A stretch of DNA of 64,000 nucleotides from Deltaproteobacteria bacterium IMCC39146. Its GTDB lineage: Bacteria > Desulfobacterota > Desulfuromonadia > Desulfuromonadales > BM103. The stretch covers positions 38,805 through 102,804 of the forward strand of contig JARUHP010000014.1 of assembly GCA_030005635.1 (NCBI GenBank), written 5' to 3'. The translations under genes and the position numbers were made by a program. Positions 25,357-35,661 of this stretch are shown here, in pieces (the stretch's first letter is position 1; the number at the start of each line of letters is the position of its first letter). The notes below the pieces were generated by a model. It was not told where the DNA came from and ran no database searches. It worked only from the letters and a program-made list of their open reading frames with translations.

Positions 25357-26508
25357 TCAGTCGACGCGTTTGCGCAGGAACGTCGGGATATCGTACTCCT
25401 GGTCTTCATTGTAGGATCCGATACGCATACTGGCGCGTGGCTTATCCTGTTGCTCTCTACGGATGAAAGCCGGAATGTCACGGTCAATCTTGGTTGGTGT
25501 CTGTACGTTCGGCCGACCCAGCTCTGTGCTAGGGCGTTTGCCGGTATCGAAGGAGCAACCGAAGCCAGTCGCAATAGCCGTCACCTGGATGGTTTCACCC
25601 ATATCTTCGTTAACGACCAGGCCGATGAATATATTCGCGTCTTCATGAACCTTTTCGTGAATGATATTGGCGACTTCCTCGTAATCAGCCATGGTCATGC
25701 TGGAAGAACCGGTGACGTTAACCAGCACACCCTTGGCGCCTGAAATGTCAATCTCTTCGAGCAACGGACTGCTGATTGCCTGCTGAGCGGCTTCGCAGGC
25801 GCGGTTTTCGCCTGTGGCAGTGCCGATACCCATCATGGCCATACCGCGCTCGCTCATCGCCGACTTCACATCCGCGAAGTCGACGTTGATCATGCCGTGA
25901 GTCGTTATCAGATCGGAGATTCCCTGTACTGCCTGACGCAGTACATCATCAGCTGGTTTAAAGGCATCGAGGATCCCCATCTGCTTACCGGCAAGACCAC
26001 TTAAACGATCGTTGGGAATCAGTATCAGAGAATCAACGATCTGCTTGAGTTCTTCGACACCCTGTACCGCCTTGCCCATGCGTTGTTTCCCTTCGAAAGC
26101 AAAGGGCTTAGTGACAACAGCGACCGTTAAGGCACCGAGTTCCTTGGCAACTTCAGCGATTACCGGAGCGGCACCGGTTCCGGTTCCACCACCCAGGCCT
26201 GCTGCGATAAAGACCATATCAGCGCCTTTCAGCAGCTCGGCAATCCGGGCACGATCTTCTTCGGCGGCCTCGCGACCGACTTCCGGGTTGGCGCCGGCAC
26301 CTAGGCCCTTGGTCAGCTTCGGACCAATCTGCACACGCATGGAAGAGAGGTTGGCCCGCAATGCCTGAGCATCAGTATTGGCAACCATGAACTCCACACC
26401 ATCAATCTGGGCAGCAATCATCGTATTGACTGCGTTACTACCGCCACCACCAACACCAACGACCTTAATCTTAGCTACCTGGTCTACACTTTCGTCAAAT
26501 TCAAACAT
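25357..26508 (-). CDS. ftsZ: Cell division protein FtsZ
   Basis: A 383-residue tubulin-like GTPase that forms the cytokinetic ring. The GTP-binding signature GLGGGTGTGAAPV is at about 105-116, with VVGVGGGGSNAVNTM at the N-terminus and the T7-loop region NVDFADVK. The flexible tail contains DIPAFIRRE and ends in YDIPTFLRKRVD, the conserved peptide that binds FtsA and other partners. The DIPxF element therefore occurs twice. I choose ATG 26508 (MFEFDESVDQ) because GGAG lies 7 nt upstream. Last gene of the dcw cluster. Confidence 0.98.
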   Translation of the reverse strand: MFEFDESVDQVAKIKVVGVGGGGSNAVNTMIAAQIDGVEFMVANTDAQALRANLSSMRVQIGPKLTKGLGAGANPEVGREAAEEDRARIAELLKGADMVFIAAGLGGGTGTGAAPVIAEVAKELGALTVAVVTKPFAFEGKQRMGKAVQGVEELKQIVDSLILIPNDRLSGLAGKQMGILDAFKPADDVLRQAVQGISDLITTHGMINVDFADVKSAMSERGMAMMGIGTATGENRACEAAQQAISSPLLEEIDISGAKGVLVNVTGSSSMTMADYEEVANIIHEKVHEDANIFIGLVVNEDMGETIQVTAIATGFGCSFDTGKRPSTELGRPNVQTPTKIDRDIPAFIRREQQDKPRASMRIGSYNEDQEYDIPTFLRKRVD

Positions 26509-26595
26509 AATGACTCCCTCCGCCATTGTTGTGATCGTCGCCTCTCCATGGCAATAATCTGTTTATCTTACAGGCTTATATTACTTTGCTAACTT

Positions 26596-27825
26596 TTAGA
26601 AAAATTCGCCGAACCACTCTTTCATCCGCCTGGTGACACGATCGAAGAGGTTTTCTTCTCCGATAACGAAATTGCGGGTCTGCATATTGCGGCTGCCATA
26701 CTTCACCAGGCCAACGCCGGTAGCGTAAATTGGTGAATTGACAACATCGGTCAGACCGCCAATACCGGTCGGCTGACCGCGTCGTACCGGCAGGTCAAAA
26801 ATCTGCTCTGCAATTTCAGGCATGCCAGGAAGAATCGCTGAACCACCGGTGATAACAACACCGGAAGCGATCAGGTCCTCGTAACCGCTCTTGACGATCT
26901 CTCTGTTGACCAGGGTAAAGATCTCCTCAACCCTTGGTTCAAGGATCTCCGCAAGCAATTGCCGGGACAGGATCCTTGGCTCTCGTCCACCAACTGAGGG
27001 GACTTCGATCGTTTCATCCTTGCCAACCATTGAGGACAGGCAACAGCCTGAAGATTGTTTGATTTTCTCTGCCTCTGCCGTCGGCGTTCTCAGGCCCACT
27101 GCGATATCATTGGTCAGATGATTACCACCCAGGGAGAGCACCGAGGTATGCTTGATTGCGCCATCAATAAAGATTGCTATATCCGTCGTGCCACCACCGA
27201 TATCGACAAGAGCCACGCCGAGGTCTTTTTCATCAGGTGTCAAAACAGCTTCAGCAGAGGCCAGCTGCTCAAGGACAATATCGCCAACATCAACACCGGC
27301 CTTGTTGCAGCTCTTGATGATGTTCTGAGCACTTGCGACTGCGCCGGTGACGATATGGACCCGGGCCTCGAGACGCACTCCGCTCATGCCGAGTGGCTCC
27401 TTGATGCCGTCCTGATCATCAATGATGAACTCCTGGGGCAGGATGTGAATCACTTCCCGATCCATCGGTATCGCCAGGGCTTTGGCAGCATCGATAACAC
27501 GCCGCACATCTTCGTTGCAGACTTCACGGTTCTTGATGGCAATCACACCTTGGGAGTTGATGCCCTTGATATGACCGCCGGCAATTCCTGCGAACACTGA
27601 TTTAATCTCACAACCGGCCATCAGTTCTGCTTCTTGCAACGCCTTGCGGATCGCATTGACCGTGCTCTCGATGTTAATGACCACGCCTTTGCGCAGACCG
27701 CTTGAAGGACTGGTACCGATACCAACGATATCGAGACCCTCATCAGTCATCGCGCCAACGATGGCACAAATCTTGGTTGTGCCGATGTCCAGGCCGACTA
27801 CCAGGTTTTCTCGTTTGTTATTCAT
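26596..27825 (-). CDS. ftsA: Cell division protein FtsA
   Basis: A 409-residue actin-like ATPase that anchors FtsZ to the membrane. The phosphate-1 motif VVGLDIGTTKICAIVG is at residues 9-24 and the phosphate-2 motif VALVDIGGGTTDIAIF mid-protein. The adenosine motif VVITGGSAILPGM is near 330, and the SHS2 subdomain (EAELMAGCEIKSVFAGIAGG) lies between. The C-terminal MKEWFGEFF is the amphipathic membrane-targeting helix. It lies between ftsQ and ftsZ. Confidence 0.98.
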   Translation of the reverse strand: MNNKRENLVVGLDIGTTKICAIVGAMTDEGLDIVGIGTSPSSGLRKGVVINIESTVNAIRKALQEAELMAGCEIKSVFAGIAGGHIKGINSQGVIAIKNREVCNEDVRRVIDAAKALAIPMDREVIHILPQEFIIDDQDGIKEPLGMSGVRLEARVHIVTGAVASAQNIIKSCNKAGVDVGDIVLEQLASAEAVLTPDEKDLGVALVDIGGGTTDIAIFIDGAIKHTSVLSLGGNHLTNDIAVGLRTPTAEAEKIKQSSGCCLSSMVGKDETIEVPSVGGREPRILSRQLLAEILEPRVEEIFTLVNREIVKSGYEDLIASGVVITGGSAILPGMPEIAEQIFDLPVRRGQPTGIGGLTDVVNSPIYATGVGLVKYGSRNMQTRNFVIGEENLFDRVTRRMKEWFGEFF

Positions 27826-27851
27826 TTTCCTCCCCTTCCTGTTCCTTAAAG

Positions 27852-28694
27852 CTAACTTCTGCCGCCCGTGCGTTTCACATCCAGCTTCACGATAACGCGG
27901 TCGGTCACGTTTAAATCAATATATTTAAGAGCCATCAACCTGGGCTCCAGATCGTCATAAATGCTTTCCAGTCGATTCAACTTGGTATCAAAACCCTGTT
28001 TGCCCATACGCACAGGCACACCGCCGATTCGGGTATGGATGATAAGGCCTTCCTGCTCTTCAAAATGGATTTCCGAGATATCCTCTAGATTGAAGAGTGT
28101 CCTGCTTTCGAGTTCGTCCATAAGCTGCAGAGCCAGGTTTACAGAATCCTGGGTCTTATCCGGGTTATCGACTAGGTATTGACGGTCAATCCCGGTGATC
28201 ACCGGATAATCAAGCTCATCACCTGCATCCAGCATCTTGAAAACTTCACCAGCACGATCCACGTAGTAGAGATAGTCAAGATCGATAATCGCCCGGGCCT
28301 GCCGCTCAACCACCCGGATAACCACCTGATCAGGAAAGGAGCGTTCGACTTCGGCCTTGGCGATCCAGGCATGTTCTTCAATCTTGCGTCCGATCATGTG
28401 CAACTCGAGGTCAAACAGGCTGTCACCGATTTCAATATCAGACGCATCGAGGATATCACCTTCACTCACCCTCACCTGATGCTCAACGCGAACCTGCTTC
28501 ACTCCAAAGTATCCTGACTCAAGCAGCATCTGGGCTGTAAGCAAGGCCCCGCTCGCAAGCAGAAAACCACTTCCGGAAGCAATGCAGACCCGCAATGTGC
28601 GATGGAACAGCTTCTTCCAGTCGCGCGCCTGCTTCTCCTGCTTGCGCCGGTTGGTTTTACATTTCTTCTGCTTTTGAGACTTCAGATCACGCAT
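27852..28694 (-). CDS. ftsQ: Cell division protein FtsQ
   Basis: A 280-residue bitopic membrane protein of the divisome. A basic N-terminus (SQKQKKCKTNRRKQEKQARD) precedes one transmembrane helix near residues 35-60. A POTRA domain follows (FGVKQVRVEHQVRVSEGDIL), then the beta domain with AIIDLDYLYYVDRAGEVFKM and DYPVITGID. Its place between ddl and ftsA is the standard one. It connects FtsK-side and FtsB/L-side components of the division complex in the periplasm. Confidence 0.93.
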   Translation of the reverse strand: MRDLKSQKQKKCKTNRRKQEKQARDWKKLFHRTLRVCIASGSGFLLASGALLTAQMLLESGYFGVKQVRVEHQVRVSEGDILDASDIEIGDSLFDLELHMIGRKIEEHAWIAKAEVERSFPDQVVIRVVERQARAIIDLDYLYYVDRAGEVFKMLDAGDELDYPVITGIDRQYLVDNPDKTQDSVNLALQLMDELESRTLFNLEDISEIHFEEQEGLIIHTRIGGVPVRMGKQGFDTKLNRLESIYDDLEPRLMALKYIDLNVTDRVIVKLDVKRTGGRS

Positions 28695-28705
28695 TAGCTA
28701 TCCGT

Positions 28706-29647
28706 TTACTTGTTCAATCCAGCGTCTTCCAGAATTTGCATCACCAGCTCATTGAAAGAGATCCCAGCTTCCGCCGCCGCCTTTGGCAACAGGCTGGTTG
28801 CTGTCATCCCCGGGATGGTGTTGACTTCCAGGCAGAAGAACTCGCGCTCTCGAACCATGAAATCAACCCTGGCTGCGCCCCGGCAGGCCAGAGCCTTACA
28901 GGCCGCCACAGAAGTTTCCTGCAATCGGTTGTAAAGAACAGCTTCCAGAGGTGCCGGCAGCAGGTACTCGGTGTGACCCGGTGTATATTTCGATTCGTAA
29001 TCGTAAAAACCACTTTTCGGCACAATCTGAATAATCGGCAAAGACTCGTTATTCAGGATGCTGACTGTGATTTCATCGCCCTGGATATAATCTTCGATCA
29101 GGACCAGGTCATCGTGCTTTAGAGCCTCTTCCAAACCTGCTTCAAGTTCCGCCCGGTCATGTACGATACTGATGCCGATGGTAGAACCTTCCCGGGCGGG
29201 CTTGACCACGAGAGGAAAGTGGCGACAACGCTTATACAGTTCGCTTCGATCATCACCGGCACAATAGGCAACAAACCCCGGTGTAGAAATCTCGTGATAG
29301 AGCAGGATCTGCTTGGTAATAACCTTGTCCATCACCATGCTCGAGGACATGACGCCACTTCCGGTGTAGGGGATCTGCATCATCTCCAGAAGACCCTGGA
29401 CCGTACCATCTTCACCGTAGCGTCCATGCAGACAGATAAAAGCCACAGCCGCTTCAACTTCACGCAACTGGGCGGGTAAATCGTGACCGGTATCGATCGT
29501 GACCGCATCACAACCGTTCTCCAGCAACGCACTAAACACAGCTTGACCGGTTTTCAGTGAAATCTCTCGTTCAGCAGAAAGACCTCCCATCAAAACAGCT
29601 ATCTTTTGATTCTTTAGCTCAGTGCGCTTCATCATCTCGTCACCCAT
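28706..29647 (-). CDS. ddl: D-alanine--D-alanine ligase
   Basis: An ATP-grasp enzyme of about 313 residues that makes the D-Ala-D-Ala dipeptide for peptidoglycan. Typical stretches are IAVLMGGLSAEREISLKTGQ, CLHGRYGEDGTVQGLLEMM, PYTGSGVMSSSMVMDKVITK, PLVVKPAREGSTIGI, and the C-terminal CLEVNTIPGMT. The start is uncertain: ATG 29647 lies 4 nt after the murC stop, and two further ATGs follow at codons 5 and 6 without a clear ribosome site. murB would normally stand between murC and this gene and is absent. Confidence 0.96.
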   Translation of the reverse strand: MGDEMMKRTELKNQKIAVLMGGLSAEREISLKTGQAVFSALLENGCDAVTIDTGHDLPAQLREVEAAVAFICLHGRYGEDGTVQGLLEMMQIPYTGSGVMSSSMVMDKVITKQILLYHEISTPGFVAYCAGDDRSELYKRCRHFPLVVKPAREGSTIGISIVHDRAELEAGLEEALKHDDLVLIEDYIQGDEITVSILNNESLPIIQIVPKSGFYDYESKYTPGHTEYLLPAPLEAVLYNRLQETSVAACKALACRGAARVDFMVREREFFCLEVNTIPGMTATSLLPKAAAEAGISFNELVMQILEDAGLNK

Positions 29648-29651
29648 GTTT

Positions 29652-31016
29652 TTACAAAATCTTCATCAGTTCTGCACCCACCTGCCAGACGTTACCAGCA
29701 CCGAGGGTAATAACTATGTCACCAGGTTGTAGAACCGCCTGTAAATGCTCGACTGTGGCGACAACATCACCGGTGTAGCAACAGGATTTATGACCATGCT
29801 CACTGATCCCTTCGGCAAGTTTTTCTGCCGTCACCTCGGGACGAATCTCTTCACCTGCGGCGTAGACATCCATCACGGCGACATGATCCGCCTGATAAAA
29901 GGCCGTCAAGAAATCATCAAAGAGTGCCTCGGTGCGACTGTAACGATGTGGCTGAAAAACCGCGACCAGACGTCGGTTCCAACCACCACGAGCGGCGCCG
30001 AGTGTAGCCTTAATTTCCACAGGATGATGACCGTAGTCGTCCACCACCATAATTCCCTGTGCTTCTCCTTTGATCTCGAACCTGCGGCCAACGCCGTTAA
30101 AGTCCTGAAAACCTTCGGCAATCGATGCAAAGGGCATGTCAAGTTCCATGGCCACAGCAACCGCTGCCAAGGCATTGAGAACGTTATGACGGCCCGGCAT
30201 GCGGATACTCAAGGTACCGAGAGCTTCTCCCCGGTATTGCACCAAGAAACTGGTCCGGTCACCCTCATGCTCAATCTCGGAGGCCATAAAATCTGCCTGG
30301 GAAGTCAAACCGTATGTGATCAGTCGTTTTCTGACGTCTGGGATCATCCCCTGCAGGTTCTCATCATCCAAACAAAGAACCACCAACCCGTAGAAAGGCA
30401 CCTTGTTGATAAAATCAACGAAGGTCGCGCGGATTTCATCAATGCCGCTGTAGAAATCGAGATGATCCTCATCAACGTTGGTCACAACGGCGATAGTCGG
30501 CGATAATTTCAGGAAAGAACCATCCGACTCATCAGCTTCTGCCACCAGGAATTCGCCCTGGCCTAACTTGGCGTTGGAACCGATTGAATCCAGGCGTCCG
30601 CCGATCACTACGGTCGGGTCGATGTTGCCATGCGAGAGCACTGTTGCCACCATGCTAGTCGTGGTCGTCTTGCCATGGGTACCGGCAATCGCTATGCCGT
30701 ATTTCATACGCATCAACTCCGCGAGCATTTCTGCTCTCGGAATGACAGGGATCTTGCGACGGTTGGCTTCCTGAACTTCCGGATTCTGCACATTCACAGC
30801 AGTCGATGTAACGACGACATCAACATCATCAACATTCTCGGCGCGGTGGCCGTAAGCGATTGTCCCACCCAGGCTCGCCAGACGGCGGGTAATATCACTC
30901 TCTTTAAGGTCGGAACCTGAGACTTGGTAGCCAAGGTTGATGAGAACCTCGGCAATCCCGCTCATACCGATACCGCCTATGCCAACAAAATGAATTTTCT
31001 GAATCTTGCCGTACAT
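29652..31016 (-). CDS. murC: UDP-N-acetylmuramate--L-alanine ligase
   Basis: A 454-residue Mur ligase adding L-Ala to UDP-MurNAc with ATP. The N-terminal Rossmann motif [17 protein letters not shown], the P-loop [15 protein letters not shown] and the central EADESDGSF are diagnostic of MurC. The start at ATG 31016 ([12 protein letters not shown]) has AAGGGA 6 nt before it; the frame is open 41 codons further upstream without support. It follows murG by 10 nt. Confidence 0.97.
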   Translation of the reverse strand: MYGKIQKIHFVGIGGIGMSGIAEVLINLGYQVSGSDLKESDITRRLASLGGTIAYGHRAENVDDVDVVVTSTAVNVQNPEVQEANRRKIPVIPRAEMLAELMRMKYGIAIAGTHGKTTTTSMVATVLSHGNIDPTVVIGGRLDSIGSNAKLGQGEFLVAEADESDGSFLKLSPTIAVVTNVDEDHLDFYSGIDEIRATFVDFINKVPFYGLVVLCLDDENLQGMIPDVRKRLITYGLTSQADFMASEIEHEGDRTSFLVQYRGEALGTLSIRMPGRHNVLNALAAVAVAMELDMPFASIAEGFQDFNGVGRRFEIKGEAQGIMVVDDYGHHPVEIKATLGAARGGWNRRLVAVFQPHRYSRTEALFDDFLTAFYQADHVAVMDVYAAGEEIRPEVTAEKLAEGISEHGHKSCCYTGDVVATVEHLQAVLQPGDIVITLGAGNVWQVGAELMKIL

Positions 31017-31026
31017 GATTTTCCCT

Positions 31027-32106
31027 TCACATCGCTTCTTTGATAACAGAACGGCATTCGTGCAGCAGCCTTGCGGCTGCGCCAGGTCTTGCCAGCCCCT
31101 TTGCTGCAGCAGACATCGATTTGAGGCTGGTACGATCATGCAACAGACCGCTGACCAGTTGCCCCAGACGCTCAGCCGTCAGATCTATCTCTTCCATCAC
31201 CATGGCGGCACCCTTGGCTGCCAGAGCTTGAGCATTTCCTGATTGATGTCCGGCTGCTGCGTGCGGATAAGGCACCAGGATTGCCGGACGACCACAGACC
31301 GTCAGCTCAGCGAGAGTCGTGGCCCCGGCCCGACAGACAATCAACGTCGAATTTGCGTACGCCGTGGCCATATCGTTGATGAAAGGCTTGACGTCTGCGT
31401 TTGGCCAGCCATTTTCTTTGTATCCGCGAACCGTTTCCTCATAATCGAGTTGACCGGACTGGTGGACAATTTCCAACTTGTCCCGCCATTCGGTCAGGTG
31501 CGGCAGAGCCGACACAACCGCCCGGTTAATCGCTCGAGCACCCTGGCTGCCACCGAAAACGAGGAGACAGAGTTTCTCTTCCCGAAGACTCGGACACGCT
31601 TCCATGGCAGAGCGAACCGGGTTGCCTGTCAACACTGTTGCGCTCCTATGAAAGGCACGATCCGCCTCGTCAAAGGAAAGGCAGACTCTTTTCGCCCACT
31701 GACCCAGAAGCCTGTTTGCCAGACCTGGCCATGCATTCTGCTCATGCACCAGGTAGGGGATGCCGAGAGTTTTCGCTGCCAGCAAGGCCGGCACTGAAGC
31801 ATAGCCGCCAACACCAACGACGACGTCGGGGTTAAACTCCCGCAGGATCTTGCGCGATTGGGCAAAGCTCTTTGTCAGTTTGCCAAGGACTTTCAGCCGT
31901 GCAAGAGCTCCAAGCCCGGCCCACCCGCTCATCTCAATGGTCTTCAAGGTCCAGCCCAGTTCCGGCAGCATGCGCGCCTCCAGACCTTTCTCGGTGCCGA
32001 CGAAGAGCACTTCACTCTGTGGCTCTTCACTTTTAAGTTGCTCAGCCAGTGCGATCGCGGGAAAAAGATGTCCACCGGTGCCTCCACCGGCCAGCAACAG
32101 TTTCAT
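31027..32106 (-). CDS. murG: Undecaprenyl-diphospho-muramoylpentapeptide GlcNAc transferase
   Basis: A 359-residue GT-B glycosyltransferase that adds GlcNAc to lipid I to form lipid II at the inner membrane face. The N-terminal [20 protein letters not shown], the second G-loop [14 protein letters not shown] and the donor-binding [20 protein letters not shown] are all present. Its start overlaps the ftsW stop by 4 nt (ATGA), so translation is coupled. Confidence 0.97.
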   Translation of the reverse strand: MKLLLAGGGTGGHLFPAIALAEQLKSEEPQSEVLFVGTEKGLEARMLPELGWTLKTIEMSGWAGLGALARLKVLGKLTKSFAQSRKILREFNPDVVVGVGGYASVPALLAAKTLGIPYLVHEQNAWPGLANRLLGQWAKRVCLSFDEADRAFHRSATVLTGNPVRSAMEACPSLREEKLCLLVFGGSQGARAINRAVVSALPHLTEWRDKLEIVHQSGQLDYEETVRGYKENGWPNADVKPFINDMATAYANSTLIVCRAGATTLAELTVCGRPAILVPYPHAAAGHQSGNAQALAAKGAAMVMEEIDLTAERLGQLVSGLLHDRTSLKSMSAAAKGLARPGAAARLLHECRSVIKEAM

Positions 32107-33209
32107 CGCAACTCTCCTGGGAGGCTTCTGGAAACATTCAACAGAATGCCTATCGCCGCCAGCGTCGTGATCAGACTGGTTCCGCCGTAAGAGAGGAAAG
32201 GCAGCGCCAGGCCCTTGGTCGGTACCATGCCCATGACAACCGCCATGTTGACAAAAGCCTGCATGCCGATCAGCAGGGTGACACCGAAGGCCAGGAAACA
32301 GCTGAAATCATTTGGAGCGTTTAGAGATGTCTTTAAGCCTCTCAGGATCAGGAGCAGGAACATAGAGGCAATCACGATGACACCAATAAAACCGAGCTCT
32401 TCGCCAATAACGGAGAAGATAAAGTCAGTATGCGCTTCAGGCAGGTAGAAGAGTTTCTGTTTACTCTCGCCAAGACCTTGACCGAAGGCCCCGCCGTTGC
32501 CGAAGGCGATCCAGCTCTGGATGATCTGGAACCCGGTGTCACTCGGGTCATCCCAGGGGTTGAGAAACGCCATAATCCGACGACGACGATAATCAACGTT
32601 CATCACCATGAAGTACAAGAACGGCATTGCGATCAAGCCTATACCAGCCAGGTATTTCAAGCGGGTCCCCGCCACCAACAACATGGCAACCGCGACAATC
32701 GCCAGAGTCAGCGCGCTACCAAGATCAGGCTGGGCCAGCAACAGACCAATTAAAACCGCGAGGACGACCATGTAAGGCAGGAAGCCAACGCGGAAGCTCT
32801 TGACCTTGCTCTGTTTGCGGGCCAGGGAATGCGCCATAAAAAGGACCAGACCGAGTTTGACAAACTCCGCTGGCTGAAAAGAGAACCCTGCGATCTTGAT
32901 CCAACGCGCCGCACCACCAACCTTTTTGCCGACTCCGGGAATCAAGACAGCAATCAGCAGGAGCGCACACAAACCAAGGATCGGCCAAGCTGCTTTGCGT
33001 AAAATATCCAGATTTACGCGCATCAGCAGAGCCATGACGCCAAAGCCGAGGATGGCATAGGCTCCCTGTCGTTTAAGGAAATACAGGCTGTCGCTATGCT
33101 CACGTACCGCCATGATTGACGAGGAAGAAAACACCATCACGACTCCGAGGCAGGTCAGACAGACCGCCAGCACCAGAATCGAATGATCTGTCCCTTGCCT
33201 AATTTCCAT
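32103..33209 (-). CDS. ftsW: Lipid II polymerase FtsW
   Basis: A 368-residue SEDS-family membrane protein with about ten helices that polymerises glycan strands at the septum together with FtsI. SEDS signatures are KVGGAARWIKIAGFSFQPAE, the LPEAHTDFIFSVIGEELGF loop and VPTKGLALPFLSYGGTSL. The ATG at 33209 (MEIRQGTDH) has GAGGGA 7 nt upstream; a start six codons earlier is possible. Its start overlaps the 3' end of murD by 11 nt. Confidence 0.96.
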   Translation of the reverse strand: MEIRQGTDHSILVLAVCLTCLGVVMVFSSSSIMAVREHSDSLYFLKRQGAYAILGFGVMALLMRVNLDILRKAAWPILGLCALLLIAVLIPGVGKKVGGAARWIKIAGFSFQPAEFVKLGLVLFMAHSLARKQSKVKSFRVGFLPYMVVLAVLIGLLLAQPDLGSALTLAIVAVAMLLVAGTRLKYLAGIGLIAMPFLYFMVMNVDYRRRRIMAFLNPWDDPSDTGFQIIQSWIAFGNGGAFGQGLGESKQKLFYLPEAHTDFIFSVIGEELGFIGVIVIASMFLLLILRGLKTSLNAPNDFSCFLAFGVTLLIGMQAFVNMAVVMGMVPTKGLALPFLSYGGTSLITTLAAIGILLNVSRSLPGELR

Positions 33210-34569
33210 TACTGGTTCCCTCTGCACAACTCAAAGCGTGAAACTCACGGGTGAAGAGCTGGCCACGCTCTGCAAAGTTTTTAAACATATCGAAACTGGA
33301 ACAGCCTGGTGAGAGAAGGACGAATCCGCCAGGGCAACTCACTTGTGCCGCGATGCCAACGGCTTCGTGCATATCAGCGGCACGATGAATTTTTGCAAGG
33401 CCATCAAAAGCATGTGACATACGCCCTGCTGCTGCACCAATCAGGACCAGATGATCAACCTTGTCGCGAATTATCGGTACCAATGCAGACAAGTCGCCCT
33501 GTTTATCTTTACCGCCAGCAATCAGGACCACCGGTTTTTCCAGGCCAGCCAGGCTTTTCACGACGCTGCCGATGTTGGTCCCTTTGGAATCGTCATACCA
33601 GCTGGCACCATTGAGTTCTCCGATAAACTCCATCCGGTGCGCAAGACCGGGAAACTTTCTGGCTGCGTTCCAGGCGATCTCAGCCGGACAGCCCTCGATC
33701 AGTAGAGGAATCAGCGCAGCCATGACGTTTTCCCGATTGTGCTGGCCCCGAAGTTTCAATTCATTTGCGGCAAAGATGATCTCAGTGCCTTGCCAACGCC
33801 AGATGATCTTGTCGTCACTCAGGCTCATGCCCGAGGCCAGAACCTTCTGGCTGCTAAAGCAGATTTTGTTCGCTACCGTTGCCGAAGCGGCCTGCATCAC
33901 CTGGGGATCATCAGCATTCAGAATCACGATATCGTTTTCACCCAGGTTTTCAAAAATTCTCGCCTTGGCTGCTACGTAACTCGCCATATCCGGGTAACGG
34001 TCGAGGTGATCTTCCGAAACATTAAGCAGCATGGCGTAGCCTGGACGAAAGTCTTCAATGGTTTCCAGTTGGAAGGAGGAGAGTTCCACAACCTGCCATT
34101 GGTAATCGTCACCCACGGCATCAATCAACGGGGTCCCGAGGTTGCCGCCAACAAAAACATTCTCGCCCCAGGCCTTGAGCATCTCACCAACCAGCGTCGT
34201 CACCGTGGATTTACCATTGGTTCCTGTGATGCCGATCATGGTTCCGGTTAACTGATGCCAGGCAATTTCAACCTCACCAAGGATCGGAACACCATGCTGC
34301 CGACAGAGATCGAGAACCGGGATATCAAGTGGCACACCAGGGCTTGTCACAATCAAGTCTGCCGTTGTGAAAAGCTCTTGGGTATGGCCACCGAGATCCA
34401 TCCGCACACCAGCCTTCTCCAGCTCTTCAAGATTATTCAGAAGCTCTGCATTACGATTATCGGACAAGACGACCCTGGCCCCTTGAGCCAGGAAAAACTT
34501 CGCCAAACTGCGCCCGGTTGAGCCAGCGCCGATAATGGTAATTTGCTTATCCTGATAACCTTTTTTCAT
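33199..34569 (-). CDS. murD: UDP-N-acetylmuramoylalanine--D-glutamate ligase
   Basis: A 456-residue Mur ligase adding D-Glu. The N-terminal uracil-binding motif ITIIGAGSTGRSLAKFF, P-loop MIGITGTNGKSTVTTLVGEM, and the LLNVSEDHLDRYPDM stretch are typical. SYDDSKGTN-type sequence (read ASWYDDSKGTNIGSVVKSL) marks the C-terminal domain start, and VLLSPGCSSFDMFKNFAERG identifies MurD specifically. The start could be ATG 34569 or a GTG four codons upstream. It lies between mraY and ftsW. Confidence 0.97.
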   Translation of the reverse strand: MKKGYQDKQITIIGAGSTGRSLAKFFLAQGARVVLSDNRNAELLNNLEELEKAGVRMDLGGHTQELFTTADLIVTSPGVPLDIPVLDLCRQHGVPILGEVEIAWHQLTGTMIGITGTNGKSTVTTLVGEMLKAWGENVFVGGNLGTPLIDAVGDDYQWQVVELSSFQLETIEDFRPGYAMLLNVSEDHLDRYPDMASYVAAKARIFENLGENDIVILNADDPQVMQAASATVANKICFSSQKVLASGMSLSDDKIIWRWQGTEIIFAANELKLRGQHNRENVMAALIPLLIEGCPAEIAWNAARKFPGLAHRMEFIGELNGASWYDDSKGTNIGSVVKSLAGLEKPVVLIAGGKDKQGDLSALVPIIRDKVDHLVLIGAAAGRMSHAFDGLAKIHRAADMHEAVGIAAQVSCPGGFVLLSPGCSSFDMFKNFAERGQLFTREFHALSCAEGTSNGN

Positions 34570-34581
34570 TGTTGACAGCAC

Positions 34582-35658
34582 CTATCTCAACTTCAGCGTT
34601 GAGAGTCCGATCAGGGCCAGAATGATACTGATAATCCAGAAACGCACAATAATCTTCGGCTCCGGCCAACCCTTCAATTCGAAGTGATGATGGATTGGTG
34701 CCATACGGAAGATTCGTTTACCGTAGAGGCGGAAAGATGTGACCTGGACAATAACCGAGAGCGCTTCCATAACAAAAATTCCACCCACAATTACGAGCAC
34801 GATCTCCTGCTTGGTAATCACGGCAATCGTTCCTATGGCACCGCCAAGAGACAAACTCCCGACATCCCCCATGAAGACCTGGGCCGGATATGTATTGAAC
34901 CAGAGGAAGCCCAACCCGGCACCGATCATGGATCCACAGAGCACAGAAAGCTCTCCCGCCCCCGTTACACCAGTTATCTGCAAATAATTCGACAAAGTCG
35001 CATGGCCTGCGACATAAGCGAAAAGCAGGTAGGTTCCCGCTGCGATAATAACCGGCCCTATGGCCAGACCATCGAGACCATCAGTCAGGTTGACAGCATT
35101 GCTGGCACCAATAATCACCAGCATGGCAAAGGGTACGTAAAACCAACCGAGATCAGGATTGAAGCCTTTGAAGAAGGGAAATGCCAGGGTGGTCTGGAAT
35201 CCCGGGTAGGTCATCAGGACCATACCAACGCCAAAGGCGATCAACATCTGCCAGAACATTTTCTTGCGCGGTGAGAGCCCGTCACTGTTCTTCAGCTTTA
35301 CTTTCAACAAGTCATCAACGAAACCGATGATGCCATAACCGACCGTGACCAACAGCGTCAGCCAAACGTAGAGATTGCTTAAATCGGCCCAGAGCAGTGT
35401 TGGCAGCACAATCGCAAAAAGAATCAGGGCGCCTCCCATGGTCGGCGTGCCTTCTTTCTTAAAGTGCGATTCCGGGCCCAGCTTTCTGATGGTTTGCCCC
35501 ATCTGCAACGCCGAGAGCTTCTCGATCAGCCAGGGACCCAGGAGAAAACTGATAACCAGGGCCGTGATCGCGGCATAGATCGTCCGGAATGTGATAAACC
35601 GGAAGACATAGAAGACCGAGAACTCAGTATGTAGTGGATAAAGCAAATGATAGAGCAC
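34582..35658 (-). CDS. mraY: Phospho-N-acetylmuramoyl-pentapeptide transferase
   Basis: A 358-residue membrane enzyme with ten helices that transfers phospho-MurNAc-pentapeptide to undecaprenyl phosphate, making lipid I. The catalytic Asp residues are in [27 protein letters not shown] and [15 protein letters not shown], and the MraY-specific [15 protein letters not shown] loop is present. It starts 3 nt after the murF stop. Confidence 0.97.
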   Translation of the reverse strand: MLYHLLYPLHTEFSVFYVFRFITFRTIYAAITALVISFLLGPWLIEKLSALQMGQTIRKLGPESHFKKEGTPTMGGALILFAIVLPTLLWADLSNLYVWLTLLVTVGYGIIGFVDDLLKVKLKNSDGLSPRKKMFWQMLIAFGVGMVLMTYPGFQTTLAFPFFKGFNPDLGWFYVPFAMLVIIGASNAVNLTDGLDGLAIGPVIIAAGTYLLFAYVAGHATLSNYLQITGVTGAGELSVLCGSMIGAGLGFLWFNTYPAQVFMGDVGSLSLGGAIGTIAVITKQEIVLVIVGGIFVMEALSVIVQVTSFRLYGKRIFRMAPIHHHFELKGWPEPKIIVRFWIISIILALIGLSTLKLR

Positions 35659-35661
35659 GTC

